Shown piece after piece: positions 12,001 through 23,830 of a stretch of DNA of 64,000 nt (position 1 is the first letter of the stretch; each line of letters opens with the position of its first letter). Made by a program: the position numbers and the translations under genes. Origin of the DNA: Leptodontidium sp. MPI-SDFR-AT-0119. Its lineage: Eukaryota > Ascomycota > Leotiomycetes > Helotiales > Leptodontidiaceae. A model generated the notes under the pieces. It had not been told where the DNA came from and did no database searches. It saw only the letters and a list, made by a program, of their open reading frames with translations. The stretch lies in the NCBI GenBank assembly GCA_020726505.1, contig JAHLEZ010000008.1, forward strand, positions 1,240,001-1,304,000, given 5' to 3'.

Positions 12001-15000
12001 CTTCACAAATGGGGAGATCAAGTACCTCGTCGACACTATTGTTGGAAACCGTGAACCCAGTGCGAGAGCCGGCTGTGCGATGGCGCTCGGAGCAATCCAT
12101 TCCCAGGTTGGAAGCATGGCGGCTGGCTTCCATCTCAAGACTATTCTTGGCATTCTCATGTCTCTCTGCAACGACCCACACCCCACTGTACACTTTTGGG
12201 CTCTGGCAGCACTGTCTGGAGTTGCAGATTCTGCAGGTCTGAACTTCTCGGGCTATGTTACAAGTACACTCGGCATGGTGGGCCAACTGTATGTTGCAGA
12301 CACTCATAACCAGGAGGTTGCCTCAGCTGTGACGTCGAATCTAGAGTTAGAGCTGTCGACAACTGTCGTGATCGCACGATGTGTTGACTCACTGGTCAAT
12401 GTGCTCGGTCCTGATCTCCAGGATATGAGCAAACCTAGAGAACTGATTTTGACCCTTGTGGGCCAATTCCAAGAAGAGGACAGCGCTCTGGTTCAAGGGG
12501 GTAGTCTTCGATGCCTCGAGCATCTCGCTTTATATGCCCCTGGCCACATGGTATTCATTGACTATGTCATTCTCCTGCAGAAAGACCTGAGCTCTGATTA
12601 CCCCGACCTCAGAGACATCGCCATTGATGGTCTCTACAATCTGATGAAGCGAAACTCGGAAGATGTGGTAAAAGCCGCAGAGAAAGGATTCGAGGATCAA
12701 CTCTGGCTAGTTTTGGATTCCGCTCCAAGTCATGATGGAATCAGAAATGTGATCAGAAATTGGCTGAAACAGTCGTGCCTCACTGACACGGCACGGTGGT
12801 TGCAGAGATGCCAAACAGTCCTCACAATGACCAGACCAAAAGCTGCAGAGACAGCCGCGCCGTCTGCCAAGGCAAGTGGCATGCCTGACCTCCAAGATGA
12901 AGAAGTTGCAGGTTTTGCTGCTTCCGGTGGTGGCGCAAAAGACGACGGAGCAAATTCTGCGGCATCTGGTCAGGAGCCATTGAGATGGCAGGTTCGTACT
13001 TTCGCCATGAGCTGTCTGGCTGAAATGTTCGGTATTGTCAGCAAAGCAACTCCACCTGATGCGGAAGAACCCACCGCAGCCGAAATGGCGCTTCAACGAA
13101 AGATCGCGGATGTCATTCGAATGGCGTTCTCAGCTTCCACTTCAAACGTTGTTGAGCTACGCGTCTGGGGATTGAAAATCATTGACGCTGTCCTCAAGAT
13201 GTTTGGTAAAACACCCGATCCTGATTTTGCTGAGGCGCCACTACTGGAGCAGTATCAAGCCCAGATCAGTTCGGCTCTTACTCCAGCCTTCGCTGCTGAC
13301 TCTTCGCCTGAGCTGGCATCAGAGGCTGTCAATGTATGTGCTGCTTTCATTGCCACAGGTATTGTCACAGATGTGGATCGAATGGGACGCATCCTCAAGA
13401 CCTTGGTTACTGCTCTTGAAAATTTCTCCACTGAGTCCGAAGTCCAATCGATTGGAGATTTGAAAGGTCTCAGCTCTAACGCCCAAGTGATGGTCAAGAT
13501 GGCTGTCTTTTCTGGCTGGGCTGAACTTCAGGTTGCTAGTACGGAGCAACGGTACTTGGTGGATGTATTGAAACCATACATTGGTACTTTAACGCCCCTG
13601 TGGCTTGCGTCCTTGAGAGAATTCGCACGCCTTAGATTCGAGCCAGATATCAGTATGAGTCTCGGTCCACCATCTCTATCTGGCAGCTTGGATACAATTT
13701 ACTCGGCCTTGAATCGCGAGACGCTGCTAAAATTCTATCAAGAATCCTGGCTCAAACTGGTCGACGCAATTGCAAGTCTTATTGAGCAAGACAGTGAGTT
13801 TGTCTTCGACGCTCTTGATGGCAAGGAGACGGATGCACCCGCTACCAATGGCCATTCCAAGGGAAGTGACATCAACTACAGAGATGAGCCTGTTGCTTTC
13901 TTCTTCGTCTTATTCGGAATTGCTTTCGAGGCTCTCGTGGCCCGGCCTGGAAGTGAAGCTCTCGCTACGAAGGAACAGACTCTGGAGATTCTGCAAGCTC
14001 TCAAGAAGATCCTACATCCAAGTGTTTCGGGGCATGCGATCTACCGTGAAGCGATTTTCTCTGAAACAATGGATTTGCTGGATCGTCTCGTCCTCACTGA
14101 GGGCTTGGATGTTCAGGGAGTGATTGTTCAAATCGCCAGAGGGCTTTGTATATCCCATCCGTCAGCGACTAAGGCAGACGATAAAGAGAGTGATGACTTG
14201 TCTGAAGACATTGAGCAGCTTTTTGAGTTGACTCGCATCATTGTTCTCGTCTTGGCTGGCCTCCTGCCAAATCTCATCGAGGCGAAGCAGGCTGCCCGAC
14301 ATCAATTGACCGATGAAGCTGTCAGTCTTGTCCGTACATCTCTGAATGCTCTAGTCGATGCAGCAGAAGTATTCCCATCGATCATCAAGACAGATCTACA
14401 TGCCTGTATCATCCACATTTTCGCCACGATACTCGGTACCGCAAGCTGTCAAGCGGTAGTGGTGCCGCAATCTCTACCGATCCTCAAACGATTCATGTCG
14501 AGCATCTGCCCTGCGACTAAGAATGGGAAACCAGATACGAGTGTCGTTCAAGTTCAAGGGTGTCTCAAGCGCTTCCTGTCGATCTACCTCCATGCCCAGA
14601 AGCGCGAGTCCGAATCATCTCTTCCATGTGTGAAGAATACACTCCTTGCATCCACTGTTCTCCTCACCAGCGGCTCAAACTACATGTCAGCCAGCGAGCC
14701 ACTAGTCACACGATACCTAGACGAACTTATAGACTGTCTAAGTGATCGTATGGTACGTTTCCTTCCCCCTCTTCTCACATACAATACAAGCTGACATAAA
14801 TAGACTGCCAAGGTAGCCGCAGGCTGTATCCGGACGTTGCTCCTCCAATCCCCCAAAACTCCCGCCGACCAAAGCATATCCCGCTACCTCCTCCCCCGCC
14901 TAATAGCCTTCACGACAAACACCACGAACGAAGATCCTGAAAACGCCCGCGCTCTCGTAACACACGTCCTGACAATCTACACCACCACGCTGCCCACCCC

Positions 15001-15283
15001 TCAAAAAGCCATTGCCATGTCCGTCATCGTGCCAACGCTCCTCGCTCGAGCCAACAGCGAAGGCGAAGACGTGTACAAAGAGACGAGCGCTAGACTCCTC
15101 GATCTGGCGGGTAGTGATCAAGCTGCGTTCAGAGGTGTGGTTGGTGGGATGAGTGCTGAGCAGAAGAGCTTTATGGAGAGTGTTATTTTGAAGGGAAGGC
15201 AGAGTCAAGGGGCGGGTAAGGTTGTTGATGAGGATGGTGGGAGGGAACCGACTATTGCGCTGAGGATGGATTTTGGGGGGTGA
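9095..15283 (+). CDS. LAA1: HEAT-repeat AP-1 accessory protein, Laa1/HEATR5 family
   Basis: Laa1/HEATR5 binds the AP-1 clathrin adaptor and helps sort cargo between trans-Golgi and endosomes. Exons 9095-14752 and 14804-15283, with a 51-nt intron, give 2045 aa, the usual family size. The N-terminus (LPSEQQDIYLLTFVSTLTKHV, RVIRNNLGRCF, LRTKHAAVYCLGDVFAAAGD) and the long HEAT/ARM solenoid match the family. A Glu/Asp/Ser-poor linker with low complexity sits at ~1270-1310. A GTG two codons upstream is in frame, but the ATG at 9095 is the natural start. The last exon (TAKVAAGCIRTLL ... MSAEQKSFMESVI) ends in a Gly-rich tail. Confidence 0.92.
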
Positions 15284-16281
15284 GTGGGTGGGTGGGTGGA
15301 TCAATGGACTGGTGGGGTTGAAAAGGGGGAGATGAAATGGGAGGTGGGTGGATGGTGAGATGAGAGGGAGGTATATACCCGTGTAGATTTAGAGTGTTCT
15401 TTGACATAATGTGATGATTTATGATCACATATACCCGACTTGCTTTTCTCCGTGATGTTTTGTTTTACTCGCTTACCTTTGGTCCTCCCAACTCTACATT
15501 TGCACTCATATCAATGGAGAATTCATGGAGATATTTTACTTGCACTTCTTACACCGCCAGGTCCAGTCCTCGATATCTAACATTCAAGCCGCTCTTGAAA
15601 CTCAACATCGCCGTGTGGGTGCTCATCTACTTCCACTGGTGCTTCTTGATATCTATGTGATGAATTCGTAAGTGGTCTTACAAGTCATGCCACCAGATAC
15701 TACTAACCTAACGTATTGTTTAAATTATTTACGCACTCATACCAGTGTACCTTTCATTGAAGTTTGTTCGCTAACGAACAAACGACGAGAATAAGATGCC
15801 GAAAACCCACATTTCATCCCCTTCCTGTCGTGGTAGGTTTTCATCTCGGCATTTCCGAAGGGAGCTTACTTGACTCTCTTCTTTCCATCGTCAACAAAGC
15901 TGGCATGGTTCCCCCGCTCATTTTCCCTCATTCTCCTTTCTCCTTTTCCCTCGCAGACTAACCTAACAGATGAACCAGTACCGTAATAGATCAATCACTA
16001 CTCTACGCCTTTTCGACTTAGCCATCGCCCTAGCAGGAGATCTCGGCATCGCGGCCTCACTCCCACTCGTCCTCACACGCGCGTTTAGAAAAAGGAGCCA
16101 ACATATTGTGCAAATATATAGCAGGGATAGAAACGCTCTACAATTCTATCTAAGTGCAATTCATATATCCAGCCATGGGCCCTCTCGGCATACCTTCCCC
16201 CTCCTTGGCAAATTCATAGCAAACTCAAAAGGTATCAAACGCCCAACACCATCGCTAAAGCCATATATCGTTGTCATGAGT
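15284..16281. other. Intergenic, convergent 3' ends of LAA1 and HUS1
   Basis: There is no coding signal over about 1 kb. A GGGT repeat (15287-15299) follows the LAA1 stop; the rest is AT-rich UTR-like sequence with scattered short ORFs lacking any recognisable protein. Confidence 0.5.
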
Positions 16282-17526
16282 TCATACACTGAAAGATGAA
16301 ATGTAGTACTGTAAATAATCAGCATCCTCTTGCAGTGTATTGCAACGAGAACTTACTGTCAAAACCGACTCCTCTACTCCATCATAGTTTGACAGATAGA
16401 CATAGAGAATCAGAGCATGTTCATCAGAAAAACCTGTGCAAATCAGTACTGTCACTCTAATTTGGAGCCAAATCTGGAGACTGGGAGAAACCCACAAGCG
16501 ATAACCCTTCCACCCAGTCTCCCCACACTAAGAACCTTCCCCCAATCCCTCCCATCGATCCTAACCGTCGACCAAGCATCCGGCCCCGCAGCCTTCAGCT
16601 TCGTACTCGGATGCTCCTCCAAAGTCGCGCCCTCCTCGACCTGTCTAGGATCCAACTCGGGATTATTCAAGCCCGTCCACACACTCGAGATATTCAACGA
16701 ATCAGTCGCAATACTCAACTTGAGACTCCCATGCATATTAGCAGCCAACTCCAACTTCGGCGCCGCCGCAGTGGAACTCCTCCCATTCATCGTCGCCATC
16801 GCTAGCTTAGTGAAGCGATCGGATATAGCTTTGAGCTGGATGAGAGAAGGGAGTATGATATGTGCGTCCGATTCTCGCACGTGAGGTTCGTGAATCCCCT
16901 CTACGCTGTCCGCGGTCAATACTCGGATCGGTATATCCTGCGTGACGATCGTTTCTCTATCCCTCCCTCCCATATTCGCATCCAAGCTCTCCTCGCGAAA
17001 CGCATTGTCTCCAAACGGGTCTGGGGCGGATCCGTTCAGGAAGCCGTGTCCGCTGTGTCCGCTGCTGATGGTGTTTGTGATGATTGTTAGGGAGAGGACT
17101 GGCACACCGTCTTTCTTGGTGAGGCGGATGGAGGCCGAGGAGGCGTTGATGGCGGATTTGAGGGCGCGATGGAGGGGTGGGAGGGGTAGTTCGAGGTTGA
17201 TTGTGTTCTTGGGGGCGGCGGATTGGATGGTGTAGTCTTCGAAGATGGAGTCGATTTCTAGGTATCTGGGAGATACTTATGTTAATTATATGATCCTTTT
17301 GGATTGGATGTGTAGGGAGAGTACGTACGCCCATACTTGCGTGCCTGTTTCTGGTATGATTGTGAAGCGGACGGCTTTGTCGTCGAGACGGACCCAGGCT
17401 ACCTTTCCCAGGGAGGAGAGTGAAGCTGTGAGCTCTGGAAATGTTGTCAGCTATGACCTCGCCTTTTAGGGAAATTGCCATACTCGTGAAGGTCTGGATA
17501 TTCCGGACGGAGGTTTTGAATCTCAT
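16282..17526 (-). CDS. HUS1: Checkpoint clamp subunit Hus1
   Basis: Hus1 forms the PCNA-like 9-1-1 clamp with Rad9 and Rad1, which recruits ATR/Mec1 signalling to DNA damage. Five exons on the minus strand (17526-17484, 17434-17329, 17265-16496, 16433-16357, 16308-16282) give 340 aa and close exactly in frame. The start MRFKTSVRNIQTFTK is the family's N-terminal strand. KVAWVRLDDKAVRF, YLEIDSIFEDYTI and LPLPPLHRALKSA follow the PCNA fold. The C-terminal strands are split over the last exons (FSDEHALILYVYL, then YYISSF), the last exon coding for only eight residues and the stop. A Gly/Asp/Ser insert occurs around 130-150. Confidence 0.93.
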
Positions 17527-18004
17527 GGCGTTGGAGGTAGTTGGGGATAGATGCTGATCTTGGGTGAGAGACGCGTGAGACACGCGCTGTAAGGTGATCC
17601 ACTATTAGCGTCAATCCCAACGTCACTTCATCCTCGAATCTGTCCGTCTCTCTTCACAATGTTCGAATTCAAAGAACGACAATGGTAGCAATTTGAATCC
17701 AAAATATGGATATGGAGCGGTCCATACACTTTTATTATCATTCTTATTTCTCCACAATCGTGTAAGGATATTTAGACTTTGCGATTCGGATTTGGGGTTC
17801 ACCAACACATCACAATGCATAGATAGTCTTTGATACACTTACATTTTGCTAATCTGGTATCTACAGTCTTTGCCATCATTCATAGTATCCTTGTTTGAAG
17901 CAATTTCAAAGCCGAGCAAGTCCCTTCAATGTCATAAAGACAACTTGGTAATCTCAAAACGAAAAACCAACCCCCCCCCCCCAGAAGAGAGAAAAAAAAC
18001 ACCC
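17527..18004. other. Intergenic with poly-C tract
   Basis: HUS1 promoter region on the right side of the gene. A run of 12 C (17971-17982) follows AACCAA, then an A-rich stretch. No gene seen. Confidence 0.45.
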
Positions 18005-19930
18005 CTACTTCTCGTACAATCTGCGTCCTCCTTCTCTGCTCTTGCTCAACGCACGAACCGTGCCTGCCTGCTCTCCCAAGACTGTGTTCTCACTGCTGTC
18101 TGCACTACTGGATCGTCCCTCACTTGCTGCTTGGAGGGTAGGAGATTGTGACAGCCGATTCTGGTCGTGCATATCGAGAATTCGGGAGAAGCTGCTATCG
18201 TGGAATCGGTCTGTGTTTGGGAGAGGAGCAGAAGTGCGGCGGCTGGTCAAATGTCCTGTGTATGGTTGCATTGGTGGGAGAGAAGATGATGCCGATGCTT
18301 GATGAGGGTATGAGAGGGTGGATGATTGCCATGATGAGAGAGATGATGGTCCAGGCAATGAGCGAGGGGATGGTTGGGCTGATGGAAGAGGAGATGCTTC
18401 GGTGAGCATGAGTTGTGGGTGTGCAGGGCGTGGGCTGAGAGCTCGTGGTGTGGCAAACCCCTATTCGATATGTTAGCATGGCACTTCTGCATTTCAATGT
18501 CTCAAGATCCGCCAGGACGTTGAAATGTCGATCCCAGACTCAGAACTTAGGAGTCTAGATGTCTAGACTCGAGAGGCTAAGGGGGTTTAGATACTGACCT
18601 CTGTTGCTTCTGCTTCTGCTGGTGCTGGTGCTGGTGCTGCTGCTGCTATTGGTGTCCTATCCTTCTCGTACAATGGCACACCGAAACGCCAGAAAGTATG
18701 GACTTCTCCACTGTCGATATCCCCGCCCAAAATGGTCTCCCCACGACGTCTGTCCTCCTGGTTCCGCTGATCCAACTCCAAACCCCATTCGATTGCTGCT
18801 CTACGCTGGGTTTTCCGGTGGGATTTGTAGTACTTTGGATCCGGGTCTCGCTCGATTCGTCGGCCTCTCTGAATGTCCTCAGACTGTCTTGGGACATTGG
18901 AGGAGGAGGAGGCGGCGGTGGATTGGCCATATCCATGGCTTTGGTACTGCTGCTTTCCAAAGTTGCGGGGGCCACTTGGGACTTTGGGATATCCTGGTGG
19001 ATATCCAGGCTCCCGAGGACCCGGATAAAAGGTGCCCCTGCTGGTGTAAATAGGACCTTCAATGTCCTCGGTGATACTGGTGACATCTGGGCTTCCATTG
19101 TCGACAGCCGAGCTCCGGTGAGTCAACAATGCCTTGAGAAGCGCGTTCTTCTCGTTGCTCAATGTTCTGGCGCTGTCTTGCGACATTGCCAGGCCCCGAT
19201 TGTCTCCAAAGCGGGTATCTGTCGAGTCTCCTGTGTAGGCTTCTCCTGGTCGCTCGGACAAGTGCCGAACCAAACTTCGGACATGTGGAATGACCTCAAC
19301 GGATGCGTATTGACTGGGGACAACACGATACATGCTTCCATCTGGATAGCGGACTTGTTGCAGATTGCTCGGGTCTATACGATGGATGCGGAAATTGGAG
19401 TATGCTACATTGTTGCCGGCTGGAGTGTTGCGGTTAACTGGTCCTTGTCCATTGCTCAATTGCAAGTCCCGAACAGCTTGGTTGATTTCGTTGAATTGGC
19501 TATCAAACGCGGCGCCAGCTGGCTCGGCAATGAGATCCTGTTATTGCTGTTAGTTTCGTTTTTAAGTACTGTATAATCTGCTTTGACTTACATTGGGTCC
19601 AAAGGTCAAGGAGGTCCCGTTAGGGTAGGTTCGGGTATTTTGTTGATCGGCTGGACCAACTCTGTGGTAGTACTAAGAGAAGTCAGTTACAAGTCTTGTA
19701 TTCATAGAAGTTTCTGCGTTTCTTACCTGAGCTCTACCTTCAGATGGGGTTGGCGGACGAGCATCGCCCATGAGGCCCCATGGTATATCACTATTACTGC
19801 CAGTCGCATTTGTGGCCCCCTGGAGTTGAACATTGTGTTGCTCCCGTCTTCTAAACCGCTCCTCTGGTGAAACTGGTCGGACGGGATCTGGCCGAATTAA
19901 TCTATTATGAACAGTATTCCGAGACATCAT
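18005..19930 (-). CDS. Uncharacterised low-complexity protein
   Basis: I do not recognise the family. Four exons on the minus strand (19930-19727, 19672-19592, 19537-18599, 18460-18005), all in phase 0, give 559 aa without an internal stop, which strongly supports the model. The protein is hydrophilic and probably largely disordered: an Arg-rich N-terminus (SPEERFRRREQHNVQ), a short ordered-looking block (NFRIHRIDPSNLQQVRYPDG), a helix with basic and acidic residues (IERDPDPKYYKSHRK) and an Ala/Pro run (AAAAPAPAPAEAEA) just before the last intron. The final exon is Ser/Pro-rich. There is no signal peptide or membrane span. It has the look of a lineage-restricted fungal protein. Confidence 0.72.
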
Positions 19931-20500
19931 GTTGTTGCTTGTCAAGGAGCTTGTTTGGTTTCGTTTGGGTTTGTGGGTGTGTGTGAACTGCGGACAAAAG
20001 AGTGATCTAGATATCTATCGAGGAAACGCTGGCGGTAGTCGCGGGCAGGTGAAGTATGTAAGAGAGGAGATGAGACACGTAGCAACAAAGCTCAAATTTG
20101 GACTTCGTTGATTGTTATTCCGAGATCGTGGAAGACGGAGAAGATTGGCCTAAATTTCGAGTGGGTGTTGTGGTCGCTAAAGGTCGCCGTCACAGAGGCA
20201 GATTTTTGCAGTCTAATAAGCGTGCCTAAACAAGCCAACCGATGTCAGCTAATCTCCTCCGATGAGCGGACGACAGAGTTGTGAATGGCAACAGAAATAC
20301 CAGAAGTGGCAGTGTCTTTCTGCACAATCGCGTGCACTTGCTCCTTTGTGTTGGGAAGAGAAAGAAGCACAGGATTGACTTACCTGGGACAGGACTTGAA
20401 AGCAATACTACCAATTGGAGATTCAAAGGCTCTTCAATATCTTCTCAAATAGACAAGTAGTGGCAGAAGTATTGTCGTTGCTCTGAATCTTACCGTTGGG
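19931..20500. other. Upstream region of the 559-aa gene
   Basis: Promoter and 5' UTR side of the neighbouring minus-strand gene. No ORF with a recognisable product; intron-like fragments cannot be placed. Confidence 0.35.
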
Positions 20501-21868
20501 TTGGATTGTCATTGGCCAGATTAGAAAATCTGTGGGAGCCAGAACCGAGAGACAGGGGTCCTGCTTCTGCTATCTGAGTAAACATTCCGCCCTCCGGTAT
20601 TGACAGCGCGCTCTAGAAAATATGACATACCTTTGCAAGAACTTTTGATCAATCTTTCTGCCAACTTCTTAGTCAACAGCATCGACAACTCGCAAGTGTG
20701 ACGAATCTCCTGTACTCCTTGACATCGGAACCTTCCTGGAAGCCTTTTGTTGACATCGGCGAAGCAGCTTCAGTTGCAGATCAGCGAGAGCAGCAACCTC
20801 CGATGGCGCAACTCTCACATCTTATGCCATGAGAATGCCAATCTATAATCCTCAAGTTCCTCCTGGAGCCTCTCTGCCACGGATATCGGTCTCTAGATTG
20901 TCTTGTTGATACCGCCTAAAAAGCTAGACTAACAGATCAGCGAGAACGACACCTTCCAATGGCTCAGTGCCTACTCTTCTCGACATGAGATTAAAAATCT
21001 CCAAGTGTCAAGGCTATGGTAGAACCTCCTCAAGATTTGGAACATCCTTGAGAGCCTATGTTGACACTCACGAAGCTGCCAGACTTAAAGATCAGCTAGG
21101 ACAGACCTCTTCAGTGGCTCAATTTCTACACCTCTCACGGTAAAACCGACAACTCGCAAGTGTCAGACCATTCCCGGAACATACTCAAGGTTTGAAAGTC
21201 CTCGAAAAGCATGCTGATGAAGCTGGATAGCTTGAAGGTTAGTTAGAAATTTCTAACTCTAAGTCTTGGGGAGCTTTGCTGATTGGAGTATTAACTTACA
21301 GCTTAGATCACGACCTCCCCCTCAATCAAACAATTCAAAAGCTTCAAGACCTTCCACGAAAACGCTCCTGTCGAGTCACTAAACCTACAAGTCAGTCCGA
21401 AGTCTTCAGCTCAACTTTCTGTCTTTTCAATAGCTGTGTTCATGAACCTGCGAACTTACAGCGTAGATAACAGCTTCTACCTCGATCACGACCTCATGGC
21501 CTTTCTAGGAAGCATATTGATGAAGCTACATAATTTGGAAGTAAGCCAAAAGGCTTCCAGTCCAAGTCCGATGTTAGTTTCCTCCCTCTAGAGCAATACT
21601 AACAACATTGCTCACTTACAGCTTAGACAAAAGCTACCTCATCCTCGTTCAACACCTGAAGGTATTAAAAGAAACCTTGCTCATGGAGCTGCATAATCTA
21701 CAGGTCAGTCAAAGATCCAGCTCAAGGTTTGAGATTTATCTCTCGGAAGTGTTGCTAATAAACAACTTACTCACAGTCCAGACAAAGACCCCCTCATCGT
21801 CCTCCTCCCCATCGATTAACTCCGAAAGAGCTTCCACGAAACAAATTGTTGAGCTGCGTTACTTGCAG
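20500..21868 (+). repeat. Tandem array of nine diverged ~155-bp units, each exon-plus-intron-like
   Basis: A block of the type TGYTGAYR...GAAGCTGCATAAYTTGCAG recurs with ends at 20640, 20779, 20935, 21090, 21237, 21390, 21540, 21703 and 21868 (spacings 139, 156, 155, 147, 153, 150, 163, 165). In four units the block runs into a good splice donor (GTTAGT, GTCAGT, GTAAGC, GTCAGT). The following sequence ends in an acceptor of the type CTTACAG (21301, 21461, 21621, 21776), giving apparent exons of 79-89 nt and introns of 71-81 nt. In earlier units the donor position reads ATCAGC. Exon lengths of 79, 82 and 89 do not keep one reading frame, so a translated product is doubtful. Confidence 0.65.
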
Positions 21869-22061
21869 ATAAGAACTACCCTCCCGAAGTATCACGAAGA
21901 AATAAACCAAACGATGGACTTACAAATAAAAGAACTGCTCATCAACATTCCCACACCATTTCCATTTCCGAGAAGCTTGGCTATAAAGGCAGAGATGGCA
22001 GAGGAAAGTCCTTTGATGCAAAGGACAGCCCGCTGCCATCTGCACGCACGCATGGAGCTAA

Positions 22062-22328
22062 GCCTGGGAGCTCAAGGACTACACGAGCTCCTGCTGGCAC
22101 AAACCACGAAGCCAGGATACTCCCGGAGAGAAGAAGACTTACAACTCGCAGGCTATCCTCGATCAAGTAAACGAACGAGGCACAGCGGCGGGGTTTTGGC
22201 ATCCGGCTTCCCACACAAGCTGGACTGCTACATTCAGACATAAGGACCAGTGTCCCGAACGTTGGGAGAACGTTCTGGGCCAGAAGGGTGCTGCACTGGT
22301 AGAGGCAGCGATGATCTTCCTTGTCTGA
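22062..22328 (+). pseudogene. Possible orphan exon, Trp/Cys-containing
   Basis: An open stretch of 88 codons between stops has strong C/G preference at third positions, unlike its surroundings, and plausible protein character (AGFWHPASHTSW, RHKDQCPERWENVLGQKG). It has no ATG at its start; an AAG just before it could be a splice acceptor. I do not recognise the family. It could be the last exon of a decayed gene, or a chance ORF. Confidence 0.25.
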
Positions 22329-22949
22329 AAGGTTCGTGGGATGCGGTGGCAACGTAAGTCCGGCACAAACAGGGAAGCCTGTGTGTGGCTTGGGGCCTTA
22401 GTCCCGCGTCAACGGCTTGCGAGCCACAGCTAAAGCACTTTGCCATAGAAAGTAGCAACCTAAGCTGTAACACAAGTCAGATAATAATACCAAACTCAAG
22501 GAGCCTTGATATCTGGAGGCTAGTAGCCAACACAGGTGAGTGGAGGAAGTCTCGAAACATTCTCAGGGGTAGCGAGTTTCTGTGACCGAGAGCAGAAGAG
22601 AACCCCTGAACATATAAACAGATTAGCGAGCTATCTCTTTCGAATTGTGAACTTTTGTCTAGCTGTAAGAACCAGAGACTTGCAACGTGTTGGGTCTGGA
22701 AGCAGACTGTAAACATACCTGTTCCACCAAAGGATCGTTTCAGTGCTTGGACCAGGTGGTTTCTCTATGTGGAGAAGAACTTCGAAGTCCGTTCCTTGAG
22801 TGAAGATCAAAACGACTTTGTCTTCAAACCAACGGTATGAAGCCAGCTTCTGGATGGCGTCTGGGAAGTCTCGCACCTTCTTTCTTCAACGATTTTCCTT
22901 CGTTCCTATTGTTTTCTCTTGTCAAAGGATGTGTGAAGTTTGAACTTGG

Positions 22950-23830
22950 GGACAGACAGTAGTCGACGAGTGGAGGTTGCAAAGCTCCCCACGCCGGGCC
23001 TTTGAATAGCTTTGCTTGGGCATCCACAGCTAAGTAACATGTGGCTCTTAGAGAGTTGTCAGGCTTGGTCCCTTGTAGTCTTTCTGTGGCTTGAGATTGG
23101 AGGTTAGAAGTTGAGTGAAGGTTTCGGAACCTCCGCTATATAAACAACAGACCAACCTTAACTTGGAGTTCGATGCTCTGTAAGGTGTTCATGAAGAACC
23201 GTGAAGACGTGAGAGACTCGAGGTCAAATTTGTCCCTTGAAGCAGATCATAACTTGTGGGTGGTTCAGGGTAGAAGTGGTGTGAAGTTGTTGAGTGAAAC
23301 TTCCCATAACTTAAAGGTGCACTTGGACTGACATAGCTGAGTCTTCCGCTGTTAATATAAAAAAACACTCTTTAAACACTTGTGTCTTTGAAGTCAGTAA
23401 TCTTCAAAGCAGGTCATAGGTCGTGGGCAATTCAAGGTAAGATGGGACTGATGTTGCGGAGTAGAAGCAGTTGTGGAGTGCAGGTTCCCAAAACTCAAAG
23501 ACATACCTCTCTAATTATGCTTAGTAATCCACTACCAAGTTGTATACCATGCTTTGCGCCTGTGAGACTCTGAATCTTTTGTCTTTCGAAGTGAATCACG
23601 TATTCAAAGTGGACGTGGAGTGAAGCTGTTGAGCAGAAGTTGCCAGAGTGTGGAACACGTACCTCCACTGACTTTGCTGAGGCATTCGCTTCTAAGCGAT
23701 GGTACACTTGAGGTCTTTTAGATTCTGAAGCTTCGCCTCTTATAGTGACCTGTGGTGTTGAAGAGGGAGAGGACGGGAGTTGTGGAGTGGAGGTTTCTAG
23801 ACCGTCAAACATGTACCGACGCGGGCTTCG
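22950..23830 (-). repeat. Second tandem array of diverged units, minus strand, exon/intron-like
   Basis: On the minus strand a block resembling GGAACCTBCACTCMACAACT recurs near plus coordinates 22970, 23112, 23291, 23475, 23631 and 23784. About 20 nt before it a donor-like GT is found in five of the units: GTACAT at 23816, GTACGT at 23662, GTATGT at 23506, GTGCAC at 23322 and GTTTAT at 23145, spaced 154, 156, 184 and 177 bp. Acceptor-like AGs precede ~78-85-nt stretches between donors. I do not see a shared sequence with the plus-strand array, only the same design. Confidence 0.5.

Noticed and set aside
18604..19576. Two long plus-strand frames over the 559-aa gene
   Set aside because: Antisense to a four-exon model that closes in phase; the plus-strand proteins look random and rich in Trp/Leu.
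21608..22243. A 211-codon open frame across the end of the plus-strand array
   Set aside because: It begins at TTG, runs straight through splice-like sites and changes character at unit borders, so it is more likely chance than a gene.
20500..23830. CRISPR-like array
   Set aside because: The units are long, diverged, without constant short repeats, and the genome is fungal.
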